Below are positions 54,997-64,000 of a stretch of 64,000 nucleotides of DNA, piece after piece. A model generated the notes under the pieces. That model was not told the DNA's origin, made no database searches, and saw nothing but the letters and a program-made list of their open reading frames with translations. Position numbers and translations under genes: made by a program. Source of the stretch: Proteles cristata cristata (taxonomy: Eukaryota; Chordata; Mammalia; Carnivora; Hyaenidae); NCBI GenBank assembly GCA_017311185.1, contig JAESUZ010000761.1, positions 558,001 to 622,000 on the forward strand. Reading direction: 5' to 3'. The number at the start of each line of letters is the position of its first letter. The stretch's first letter is position 1.

Positions 54997-55399
54997 GACA
55001 TAAAGTGGATACAAAACATTCTTAGTGGGAACTACCAATGTGAGAACCATTACAATATCATGGATATGTTCAAAGTCTTTTAGCCACTGAGAACAACTTA
55101 GGTTCATTCACCATAATCAATAGAACCATATTGGACATAGACCGCTCATTAATTTTTCAACAATTCTTAACACCTACTGAATGCCAGATGTTGTTCTAGG
55201 TATAGCAGGGAACAAGACAAAGAGCCTATCCACAGGGACCTTCCATTCTATTGAGAGGTGGCAGACAGAGAACGTATACGATGTGTCAGTTGGGATAAAT
55301 GCTCTAGAGGGAAAAAGAGGAAGCAGATGATAGGGAATGCTGGTAAGTGGGGTGAGCAATTTGGGTACACAGTGGGGGGTGGTCAAGAAAGTCTGTCTT

Positions 55400-55615
55400 A
55401 GGGACGCCTGGGTGGCTTAGTCGGTTGAGCGTCCGACTTTCGCTTAGGTCATGATCTCGCGGTTCGTGGGTTCGAGCCCCGCGTCGGGCTCTGTGCTGAC
55501 TGCCAGCTCAGAGCCTGGAGCCTGTTTCAGTCTGTGACTCCCTCTCTCTCTGACCCTCCCCTGCTCATGCTGTCTCTCTCTCTCCTAGAAATAAATAAAA
55601 ATATTAAAAAAAAAA
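55400..55615 (+). mobile_element. CAN-SINE, TAG type
   Basis: Near consensus; TSD (g/a)tctgtctta. Confidence 0.94.
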
Positions 55616-55720
55616 ATCTGTCTTATAAGCTACATCTAAGCAGGATGAAGCAGAATGGAGTAGATCATGGGGACATACAAGTACTCAGCACAGGCAATAG
55701 CAAGTATAAAGACCTAAATA

Positions 55721-55958
55721 TGGGGACACCTGGGTGGCTCGGTCAGTTAAGCATCTGACTTTGGCTCAGGTCATGATCTCACAGTTAGTGGGTTCAAGCC
55801 CCATGTCAGGCTCTGGGCTGACAGCTCAGGGCCTGGAGCCTGCTGCAGATTCTGTGTCTCCCTCTCTCCTTCTCTCTGTCTTTCTCTCCCTCTCTGCCCC
55901 TCCCCCGCTCATGCTCTGTCCCTCTCTCTCTCAAAAATAAACAAACATTTTTAAAAAT
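55721..55958 (+). mobile_element. CAN-SINE, CAA type, expanded CT tract
   Basis: Extra ctctctccttctctctgtct block in the pyrimidine region. Confidence 0.92.
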
Positions 55959-56161
55959 GGAAGCAAACCTGCATTGCTCAAGAAAAAGAATGAAGAAAAG
56001 CACTTCTGGAAATCAATGAATGAGAAGAGTAGACAGGAACCCATAGTATCAGATTATGGGGCAAGTGATTATAAGGACCTTGGCTTTCACTGAAATAGGA
56101 AGTCAGCGAAGGATTTTGAGCAAAGTGACCTGATGTAATGTGTGTGTTCAAAGAGCACTTT

Positions 56162-56362
56162 GGGGGCACCTGGGTGGCTCAGTCAGTTGAGTGTCCAACT
56201 CTTGATTTGGGCTCAGGTCACGATCCCAGGGTCTTAGGATCAAGCCCCATGTTGGGGTCCATGCTGAACATGAAGCCTGCTTGAGGTTCTCTTTTTCTCT
56301 TCCCTCTGCCCCTCTCCCCTGCTCACACTAAAATAAAATAATAATTAAAAATTTTTTAAAGA
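56162..56362 (+). mobile_element. CAN-SINE, old type
   Basis: cacgatcccagggtcttagg body; flank agcactttggg. Confidence 0.9.
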
Positions 56363-56371
56363 TTGCTTTGA

Positions 56372-56477
56372 CTGGGGCGCCTGACTGGCTCAGTCAGTAG
56401 AGAATGCAACTCTTGATTTTGGGACTCTTGAGTTTGAGTCCCAGTTGGGTGCAGAGCACACTTAAAAAAAAAAAAAT
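56372..56477 (+). mobile_element. CAN-SINE, short type
   Basis: ggggcgcctgactggctcag to gagcacacttaaaaaa; flank atcactttggc. Confidence 0.88.
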
Positions 56478-56532
56478 CACTTTGGCTAACCTGTGGAGGA
56501 AGGCATGAGCGGACTAGTCAGAAGCAGCAATA

Positions 56533-56652
56533 GGGGTCCCTGGCTGGTTCAGTCAGAGGAATGTGCAACTCTTAATCTTGGGGTTGTGAGTTCAAGCCAC
56601 ATGTTGGGTGTACAGATTACTTAAAAGAAAGATATTAAAGAAAAAAAAAAAG
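56533..56652 (+). mobile_element. CAN-SINE, short type
   Basis: ggggtccctggctggttcag to cagattacttaaaagaaag; flank cagcaat. Confidence 0.86.
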
Positions 56653-56950
56653 ATCCAGCAATTACCCAGGGGACAGACCATGGGAGATCTGACCAGGTTA
56701 GTTAGCTGAGGGGGTAGTGAGAAGCTGTCAGAGTGAATTCATTTTGATGGTAGATCCAATAGCACTTGCAGGTGTACTGACTACAATGTGTGGAAGAAAA
56801 GAGGAATCAAGGATGGCCACAAGATGCCTCAAGTGTTTCAGAGTATTTACAGTACTTTAAAGTCCTCTGCTTGCGAGCTTGAAATGTATTAGAAGGAAAG
56901 AATGGTAGTGCCAACAACCTCCTGGTGGTTTTAATGTGGTTGGGTTTTTA

Positions 56951-57150
56951 GTTGTTTGTTTGTTTGTTTTTTAGAGAGACAGACAGAGCATGAGTGAGGG
57001 AGGGGTAGAGAGAACAGGAGACAGAATCTGAAGCAGGCTCCGGCTCTGAGCTGTCAGCACAGAGCGGACGCGGGGCTTGAACCCATTAACAGAGAGATCA
57101 TGACCTGAGCGGAAGGTGGATTCCTAACTGACAGAGCCGCCCAGGCGCCC
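56951..57150 (-). mobile_element. CAN-SINE, CAA type
   Basis: (GTTT)n start, head ends gagccgcccaggcgcccc, TSD caacctcctgg(t/c). Confidence 0.9.
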
Positions 57151-57461
57151 CAACCTCCTGGCAGTTTTAAAAAGAGCTGAGGGGTCCCAATGATCTCCTC
57201 AAATCCCTTTCATATTACATATATGAAAGATATATATACATATATATCACTGTTCTTGAATCAGCTTCCCAAAGTAATTATTAATGAGTTTGGCTAACCC
57301 CTGCTTTTTGTTTTCCCCTCTCTGCATCTTTTCTTGGTATAGGCAGTTCTTTTACTCCTGTAGTGTTCTTTTATATAAGCTTTGGATCTGTGCGTGTGTT
57401 TTTAAAGCATTTGATAAAGTTTAAATGTTTTTATACAGAGAATTTTGTTCATTAAATCAAC

Positions 57462-57532
57462 CCACAATAATATATATATTTTAATATATATTAAAAATAT
57501 ATATTTTTAAATTATATATATATATATATATT
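57462..57532. repeat. (AT)n-rich tract
   Basis: Alternating TA and A/T runs with self-complementary halves, followed by a C-run at 57,535-57,543. Confidence 0.92.
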
Positions 57533-57859
57533 TTCCCCCCCCCAGACCTCACCTGGCACAAAGGAGGGGGGGTCACGGGAGTGGCCTGGGGCGGGGTCCC
57601 TCTTACCCTAGATTTTATGAACTAACACGTAAATAACTAGGCTCTGTCCCCTCGCTCTGAGCAGCTGGATTAGTTCTCCAAATTCACAGCGGAAGTTGTA
57701 CCTTCCCAACAACTACGTCAAGAAGATAGTCCCCCCCCCCCCGAAACTCCTCCTACCCCAGATGCAGGATCTCTCTTCCAGCCAATGCTGATATGTCACC
57801 CAACTCAATAGCTTCGACATCCCTAAATGTCACCCCTTATTAAATGTAACAGATTTCAC

Positions 57860-58640
57860 AGGACTTTTTTCCGTGCGCACAGGAGGCCGGATTCAGCACC
57901 CGACGAGTCGTATTCTCAGGAATCGCTGCTGCACGACCCCATCGAGCCTCACGAGCGCAGTGAGCACCGTTTTCTCGCTTCACCGTCGCCGGTGCGGAAA
58001 GGCCCCCGCTGCCCCCTTGTTTGGTCACTCTGTGGCCACGTCGTCCAAGGCAGGACTTCGCGCGACACCGGAACGAAAACCCCCAGAAGAGGTCCCCCCG
58101 CGGAACCACCACCACCACCCGCGCAGTCCGAGAGCCTTGCGGAAACGTACCTGCCCCGCATCACGTGCCCGCAGCGTAATCTCCCAGTGGGCAGGGGAGC
58201 CCGGTCACGTGACAGGCGCGGGCCAATGCCTGGCGCCCGCGCTCTGGGCTCGCGGTTGCTAGGCGACCCCCCCAGCCGCCTGGGTCTATCCTGGGAGGTA
58301 AAGCTGAGAGCTTCGGACCCGGCCCGGGTTTGGGACGTGCCGCCGCCTGCGGGGGCGTCTCGCGGCCGCCGCCCACTCTGCGGCTGGAGCCCGGGTGGCG
58401 GTCCCCACCCCCGTGCGCACTTCGGTCGCGCCGGCTCGCGGTCCCATGCGACCCCGCGGGTGCCCCAGGTGCCTCGGGGCCGCGCCGGTCGGGCCAGTCC
58501 ACTCGCGAGCGCCCCGCCTTGGCCAGCTCGGCTTGGGAGCAGTGGCTCCGGCTCCAGCTCGGGGCGGAGGTGTGATTGAGGCTGTGGTGGGCCGAGAGAC
58601 GGGGGCCTGGTGCCAGGCACAGGTGTGGGTGGCTTCCCGC
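57860..58640. promoter_or_regulatory. Second CpG island, candidate bidirectional promoter
   Basis: GC-rich and CpG-dense. Between 58,150 and 58,300 lie, in order: a minus-strand donor CAG|GTACGT (exon edge 58,151), CACGTG (58,162), palindrome gtcacgtgac (58,204-58,213), CCAAT (58,223), an RFX X-box-like gttgctaggcgac (58,255-58,267) and a plus-strand donor GAG|GTAAAG (exon edge 58,297). Long frames on both strands here match no protein I know. The gene served is unidentified. Confidence 0.65.
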
Positions 58641-58806
58641 GGCTTCCTTGCGCCTGATGTCTGGGCTTCGGCTTGTTGCCTTGGCCCGAGAAAGGAAATG
58701 GCTAGTGGGGACTCTGCACTCCTGGTGCGTCTTGGGTGAGAAGATTGTGTCTTGAATAGTTGCAGATCAAAGGATACAGATCGCCATTAACAAAAGGAAG
58801 GAAGTG
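58641..58806. other. CpG-island shoulder
   Basis: Unique sequence without a recognised feature. Confidence 0.4.
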
Positions 58807-59010
58807 GCGCCTGGGTGGCTCGGTCGGTTGGGCATCTGACTTCGGCTCAGGTCATGATCTTGAGGTTCGTGAGTTCAGGCCCCACGTCGGGCTCTGTGCT
58901 GACAGCTCAGAGCCTGGCGCTGCTTCGGAGTCTGAGTCTCCCTCTCTCTGCCCCTCCCCTACTCATGCTCTGCCTCTTTCTCTCTCAAAAATAAATAATG
59001 AAACATTAAA
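58807..59010 (+). mobile_element. CAN-SINE, CAA type
   Basis: tggcgcctgggtggctcggt to caaaaataaataatgaaac, then (GAAA)n. Confidence 0.92.
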
Positions 59011-59229
59011 AAAAGAAAGAAAGAAAGAAAAAGATAGTCCCAGAAGTGAAAAGTCAAAAGCTCAAAAAAAAAAAAAAAAAGTTTGTATATACTTGTGGTG
59101 GGCTTGGGAGTTGTATGTAGCTCAGCTCTAAAATTTCAGTTATAATCTTTTTTATATTTCCCGTGATTCTCCTCAATATTTTGAAGATAGAGAATACAAT
59201 TCTAATAATAGTTTTAATGTCTTGCCTTT

Positions 59230-59437
59230 TTTAAAAAATGTATATTTATTTTTAAGAGAGCGAAAGAGACAGAGCGTGAGAGGGGAAGGGGCAGAGAAAG
59301 GGAAACACAGACTCGGAAGCAGGCTCCAGCTCTGAGCTGTCAGCACAGAGCCCTATGCGGTGCTCTGGCTACTGAACTGTGAGATCATGACTTGAGCCAA
59401 AGTCAGACCCTTAAAGGACTGACCCACCCAGGTGCCA
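59230..59437 (-). mobile_element. CAN-SINE, CAA type
   Basis: TSD atgtcttg(c/g)c. Confidence 0.9.
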
Positions 59438-59686
59438 TGTCTTGGCTAATTCTAACATCTGTGTCATTTCTGGGTCAGTTTTTACTGGTGGGTGGTGGGT
59501 TCATGTCCTTGTTATGGGTCATATTTACCTGTCTCTTTACATGCCTGGGAATTTATGATTAGATGCCAGGTATTGTGAGTTTTACCTTGTTTAGTGCTGG
59601 ATATTTTTGTGTTCCTTTAAATCTTAAACTTTGTTCTGAGGTGCAATGAAGTTATTTGGGAATAGATTGATTCTTCGGGGTCTTGC

Positions 59687-59854
59687 TTTTTTTTTTTTTT
59701 AAGTTTATTTATTTATTTTGAGAGAGGGAGAGAGAATCCCAAGCAGGTTCTGAGCTGACAGAGGGCGGGGCTCAAACTCACAAACCTGGAGATCATGACC
59801 TGAGCGGAAATCAAGAGACGCTCAACCCACTGAGCCACCCAGTCAGTCACCCCT
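59687..59854 (-). mobile_element. CAN-SINE, shortened
   Basis: TSD-like ggggt(c)ttgctttt; body lacks the 'ggctctgagctgtc' block start. Confidence 0.86.
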
Positions 59855-60894
59855 GGGGTTTGCTTTTAAGATTTGTTAGGACCAGAGCAGTGCCAGCTCT
59901 AAGGCTGATTATTCCCTCTGAGGCAAGACTTTCATGAATATTTTTCTCAATGCCTTATAAATTATAGTTTTTCTTATCTGATTGGTGGGGGACTAGGTAC
60001 TATTCCCAGCCTGGTAGTTATGTTAGGCACCTTTCCCTCTAAGCCTTTCAAGTTCAAGTGGTTCTTTTCTCAACCTTGGGTAATTTTCTTACATACATGT
60101 GCTAAGCAGGACTTGGTGAATACCAGGAGAGGGCCATGTACAGATATCTCTAAGATTCTCCTTTCCTGTCTCTCTCTGCCGTGTGCATGTGCGTGTGTGT
60201 GCACGTGTGCACATAGCTCTCTCCTTTCTTGTGCTCTGTCCCGTGAACTCCAGCTGCTTTGGCCACCTAGGACTCTCGGCTCTGTCTTCACCACTCAGAG
60301 GCTCCACTGAGCTCTGCCTCAGTTTTCCTTCCTTGCACTGTAGCCCGTAAGCTCACAGTAGCAAAGGAGGGCAAGTACTAGGACTCACCCCATTTTGTTG
60401 TTCTTCGTCAGTGTGTTGAAAAAAAACATTGTTTCATATTTTTTTGTCCTCTTTTCCTTGTTTGAGGTGGGAAAGGAAATCATCCCTGTTTCTCTATCTT
60501 GACTTCTGGAAGTGGAAGTCCAAATATCACACCCATCTGGAACACTTTTGTGACTCAAAACCATTGAATCTTGAACTCGCGCCCAGTTTATTCCAGGAGA
60601 AGACAGCTATTATCTGTCTTTATATCCCTACAGACTTAACGAACTGCCTGGTACTTGGCTGACACTCCCTAAAAGCTGGAGTGGATGAATAAACTATTTT
60701 GAGCAAACAGCTGTCGGTCAGCTCATGGTGTTTTCTTCCAACATTTGTTGATGGGCTTTTGCAATTTTCTCCTTGCCTGCCAGCAGCAAGTGAAAGCTAG
60801 ACAAAATGGAAATTTCTGGGACTTGTTATTCATGATTGTAATTATCCGCAAAAACGCATCCTCTAAAAATGCTTATTTACAGGCACGAGGAAAC

Positions 60895-61035
60895 TTTTCA
60901 GGATGAGGAAAATGTTCTAAAACTAGGTTGTGGAGATGGTTGCACACGTTTACAGAAAAAAAATCATTGAATTGTACCCTTAAAAATAGGTGAATTTTGT
61001 GATATATAAATTACACCTAAATAAAGCAGTTTTTT
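60895..61035 (+). mobile_element. L1 3' end fragment
   Basis: tggagatggttgcacacgtt, ttgaattgtacccttaaaaa and tatataaattacacctaaat, then aaagcag. Confidence 0.65.
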
Positions 61036-61272
61036 TTAAAAAGCTTACCCTGAAGATTTCCAAGGCATTTTAAGGTGAAAGAAGGAAGTTGCCAACCACT
61101 TTATATAAGCCAAGGCCAGTTTTGATTTTTTTTCAAACGCCTTAGATGCTTTGAAATACAACCTTGATTGGGTAGGGGTAGACAATGATGGACTCTCACT
61201 TTGTAGAATACACACGTATTAAGTTTGTAATCAGAAAAAAAAAAGATTTTAAAAGGAAGTTTAAAGTTTAGT

Positions 61273-61466
61273 TTTTTTAATATTTATTTTTGAGAGAGAC
61301 AGTGCAAGCAGGGGAGGGGCAGAGAGAGAGGGAGACACAGAATCTGAAGCAGGCTCCAGGCTCTGAGCTGTCATCACAGAACCCAACATGGGGCTCGAAC
61401 TCATGAACTGTGAGGTCATGACCTGAGCCGAAGTCAGATGCTTGACCCGTTGAGCCACCCAGGTGC
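61273..61466 (-). mobile_element. CAN-SINE, CAA type
   Basis: tttttttaatatttattttt to gttgagccacccaggtgcc. Confidence 0.92.
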
Positions 61467-61539
61467 CGCAAGATTAAAATTTAAAAGAGACAGAGAATCA
61501 AGCCAAGGGTGACGGCAAAAGAAAAAAATTCGATTTGAC

Positions 61540-61680
61540 CCATCCACAAGGCAGTGGACAGGGTATCAGATTAGAAATCAGAAAGCCTGAGTTCTGTTCT
61601 CATTCTAGTCTTTGAACTTTGAGCTAAAACAAATTATTTAGCTGCTGGCTATCATTCCAGAAATCAGGTTTGAGTCATGA
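61540..61680 (+). repeat. MIR-like element
   Basis: ttagaaatcagaaagcctga, gttctgttctcattctag; diverged. Confidence 0.5.
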
Positions 61681-61860
61681 ATATTTGGAGCCTGGATCTT
61701 GAGTGTGGAACTTGGAAACAGTTTTGATATCAACTAAGGAAGGATGTCAAGTCAGAGGAGGTTGTTGTTGTTTTAATCCTCTTAACCATCCAAAAATGAT
61801 GAGACTCACTCTCTCCCAACCACTCTGACTGAAACCTTTAACAGGTAAAACCATTTCTTT

Positions 61861-62108
61861 TTTTTTTTAAGAGACAGCTTTTTAAAAAAATTTTAATGTT
61901 TTATTTGTTTCTAGGAGAGAGAGAGAGAGAGAGACAGCGTGAGCAGGGGAGGGTCAGAGAGAGAGGGAGTCACAGACTCTGAAACAGGCTCCAGGCTCTG
62001 AGCTGGCAGTCAGCACAGAGCCCAACGCGGGGCTCGAACCCACAAACGTTGAGATCATGACCTAAGCGAAAGTCGAACGCTTAACCGACTAAGCCACCCA
62101 GGCGCCCC
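61861..62108 (-). mobile_element. CAN-SINE, TAG type
   Basis: TSD caggtaaaaccatttctt, perfect. Confidence 0.95.
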
Positions 62109-62169
62109 AGGTAAAACCATTTCTTATCTTGGATCCCGAGGAGGAAGTGGCTTTGCACTATACCGTGAC

Positions 62170-62290
62170 AGTTCCGGCTGAGCACTTCAGTTTCCTTATC
62201 AAATATAGATGATATGTTTTATTTGTAGGATAATTGGAAAGACAAATGAGATGATATACATCAAGTGTTGAATTCAGAAAGAAATTGGGA
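62170..62290 (+). repeat. MIR-like element
   Basis: cttcagtttccttatcaaat and ggaaagacaaatgagatgat. Confidence 0.5.
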
Positions 62291-62391
62291 TGTAAAAGTA
62301 AGTCATAATGAAACAGAATACTTTTTCATCCCATTGACTTTTTGATACTGTAGGAAACATTGTATCGTACATGCTTTGTTGTATGAGATCT

Positions 62392-62609
62392 TTTTTTTTT
62401 TTTAATGTTTTATTTATTTCTAGAAGAGAGAGAGAGAGACAGCATGAGCAGGGGAGGGTCAGAGAGAGAGGGAGTCACAGACTGAAACAGGCTCTAGCTC
62501 CAGCTCTAGCTGTCAGCACAGAGCCCACCGAGGGGCTCAAACCCACAAACCGTGAGATCATGACCTGAGCCAAAGTCGGACGCTTAACCGACTGAGCCAC
62601 CCAGGTGCC
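62392..62609 (-). mobile_element. CAN-SINE, TAG type
   Basis: tttctagaagagagagag to gactgagccacccaggtgcc; body carries a duplicated ctagctccagctctagct. Confidence 0.93.
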
Positions 62610-62952
62610 CTGGAACCTGGGTTTTAAGTGACAGTACCTTTAGTCCTCAATTACTGAGTATTCAGTGTCACTAGTAACTTGAATCAGATCTACTTACCTA
62701 GGGTAGATAGTTGATAGTTAATAATCACCCCCTGCACTTGTCTAATGCAGTCCCCACCAAGGAGCAGGCTGACAATGTACTCTCAGCGGTGCATCATCAC
62801 CAGGAAGTCAGGAGAGGTTAGCTCCTACAGCCTCCACTTTGCAGGTGAAGAGGTGCTATTCAGAAGCAGCTGACTTCCTGAGAGAGGGAAAGGGGACTGC
62901 CATCTAAAGTCAGAGGGAAACTGGCTGGGCCTTAAAGAATTCCAAACATTTT

Positions 62953-63178
62953 CTTTAAAAAAATTTTTTTTACTTTTATTTATTTTTGAGAGACAGAGAG
63001 AGACAGAATACAAGTGGGGGAGGGGCAGAGAGAGAAGGAGACACAGAATCCAAAGCAGGCTCCAGACTCCCAGCTGTCAGCACAGAGCCTGATGCGGGGC
63101 TCGAACTCACACACTGCGAGATCATGACCTGAACCAGACTCGGACGGATGCTTAACCGACTGAGCCACCCAGGTGCCC
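62953..63178 (-). mobile_element. CAN-SINE, CAA type
   Basis: TSD (a/g)aacattttctt. Confidence 0.92.
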
Positions 63179-63822
63179 CTGAACATTTTCTTCGAGAGAG
63201 AATTAAATGGTTCAAAGATCACATTAAGGTGGCCTACTGTATAATAACATTGTGGTGGGCTGATGAAATCAGACTCAATAACCTAAACTATGTGTCACCT
63301 GATAGAAGGACAGATGGCTGAAGGAGCGCTCTGCCCTTATCCCGAAGCTCTTTTCCTTAATAGCCGATCAAGCAGAAGTGTTCTGTGCCCTCTCCTGGCT
63401 TGACTTTGAAACTACATAACAGTGGTATTCCTTAAACTCCACTGGGTGGGTCTTTCCATAGATGAATTCATGCTCTCCCCTCCCTTTCTCCTGCCTCATT
63501 TGGACTAGAGAGAGACTGAGCGGGCCATTTACATGGCATCTGGGTAAAAGTGGTTGGATCAATCAGGCTCGATATGTTCACTTGGCAAGCTGAATAGACC
63601 GGCCAACCAATCTTGTGTTCAAATAGTACATATTATTTTCCAGATTCAGAGATGCTGATGCCGCTATTGGAGGTGACTCTGTGCAAATGTGTAAGGTATT
63701 TCCTGAAGGATTGCTGAGTATGTAACTTTATGGGTAAAGAGTGGGGAGTCTGACAAACTGATGAAAGTATTCTAAACATGCTAAAAACGATCTAGTTTTC
63801 TTTCAGGTCAGTGGGTAAAGAA

Positions 63823-63938
63823 GTGTAACAGTGAGTGTAACAGTGTAACAGCGAGTGTAACAGTGTAACAGCAAGTGTAACAGTTAGTGTAACAGTGTAA
63901 CAGCAAGTGTAACAGTGAGTGTAACAGTGTAACAGTGA
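63823..63938 (+). repeat. Minisatellite of GTGTAACA units with 4-nt spacers
   Basis: 116 bp parse without remainder into 12-bp (GTGTAACA + GTGA-like) and 20-bp (two GTGTAACA + GCGA/GCAA/GTGA) units in the order 12-20-20-12-20-12-20. Confidence 0.95.
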
Positions 63939-64000
63939 GTAGAGCATCCCAGAAAGTCCCTCCCCCCACCCCCCAGGCGTCTCAGGGAGGTGGGAGTTGA

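Larger units (their letters stand above)
53904..55171 (-). repeat. Inverted duplication, arm 2
   Basis: Same orientation-reversed sequence as arm 1, cut by three SINEs (54,318-54,510, 54,538-54,750, 54,781-54,996). The arm 1 text aagatataaagtagatacaa is the uninterrupted site. Confidence 0.9.
55172..57850. other. Intergenic, repeat-rich
   Basis: No gene seen. 55,172-55,260 and 56,040-56,950 resemble old L2/CR1-like text (gaatgccagatgttgttcta; aaagtgacctgatgtaatgt). SINEs are listed separately. An AT-rich tract lies at 57,462-57,532. Confidence 0.5.
59110..60420 (-). mobile_element. Ancient L1 (L1M-type) 5'/ORF1 region, interrupted by SINEs
   Basis: On the plus strand: cattttctgggtcag-like text, tctctttacatgcctgggaa, gattagatgccaggtattgt and gagttttaccttgttta, the antisense of an old L1 ORF1-proximal segment. 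The right boundary is vague. Confidence 0.5.
60421..63822. other. Intergenic sequence with scattered repeats
   Basis: Besides the repeats listed, no coding frame with a recognisable product was found. Unique blocks at 60,421-60,890 and 63,180-63,820. Confidence 0.5.

Noticed and set aside
57827..58579. 250-codon plus-strand frame, and a 223-codon frame on the other strand
   Set aside because: Both lie in the CpG island, where stops are scarce on either strand; composition is Pro/Arg/Gly-rich and matches no known protein. Treated as promoter DNA.
60020..60310. 96-codon plus-strand frame
   Set aside because: Falls in or beside an old antisense L1 segment; Cys-rich run comes from a GT/CA repeat.
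424..63178. tRNA-Lys-like sequences as tRNA genes
   Set aside because: All lie at the heads of CAN-SINEs with the usual tail and target duplications; none is a free tRNA gene.
424..63178. Regularly recurring ~220-bp repeats as an array such as CRISPR
   Set aside because: Both orientations, irregular spacing and individual TSDs show dispersed retroposons.

Overview
This is vertebrate nuclear DNA, almost certainly from a cat-family (felid) or closely related feliform carnivore. Over 60 copies of a tRNA-Lys-derived carnivore SINE (CAN-SINE) are scattered on both strands. Their consensus (head GGGGCGCCTGGGTGGCT, body with CGGGCTCTGTGCTGAC) is the felid form, not the canid or ursid one. L1, L2/CR1-like, MIR and LTR remnants fill much of the rest. 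There are no operons, no CRISPR and no prokaryotic features.

One protein-coding locus is clear: DDI2 on the minus strand, running from its CpG-island promoter (about 38.5-39.4 kb) down to about 9.45 kb. I placed nine coding exons by reading splice sites and reading phase. Together they give exactly 1,200 nt, or 399 aa, the length I recall for human DDI2: N-terminal ubiquitin-like domain, helical domain, retroviral-type aspartic protease with the DSGA active site, and a C-terminal UIM-like helix ending ERQKP. DDI2 is a ubiquitin-directed shuttle protease; NRF1/NFE2L1 is its best-known substrate. About 2.5 kb beyond the DDI2 stop, on the same strand, lies the uninterrupted reading frame of RSC1A1 (RS1, regulator of SGLT1), which ends in a UBA domain.

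The main observation is how the two join. The RSC1A1 frame opens at a strong splice acceptor, and the donor of DDI2 exon 8 has the matching phase. Skipping the tiny 63-nt exon 9, which carries the DDI2 stop, would fuse DDI2 in frame to RSC1A1. The predicted 1,017-aa protein would have the UBL-protease-UBA layout of yeast Ddi1. Including exon 9 gives classical DDI2 with RSC1A1 lying in its 3' untranslated exon.

Layout: 1-5.1 kb, RSC1A1/DDI2 3' flank or 3' UTR, nearly SINE-free; 5.1-6.97 kb, RSC1A1 exon; 7-38.98 kb, DDI2 exons and introns, with a dead UBA52 (ubiquitin-L40) retrocopy in intron 4; 38.5-39.4 kb, DDI2 CpG island; 39.4-57.8 kb, intergenic, with two L1s whose 3' ends face each other, an LTR end, and a roughly 95% identical inverted duplication (49.6-50.4 versus 53.9-55.2 kb); 57.9-58.6 kb, a second CpG island with features of a bidirectional promoter, gene unidentified; 58.6-64 kb, old L1, MIR, SINEs and a minisatellite.

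SINE labels used below: 'TAG type' has CTCCTAGAAATAAA before the A-tail; 'CAA type' has CTCAAAAATAAA or CTCAGAAATAAA; 'short type' is a copy of about 100 bp with little more than the tRNA-like head. TSD means target-site duplication. All coordinates for repeats are by eye and good to roughly 5-20 bp.
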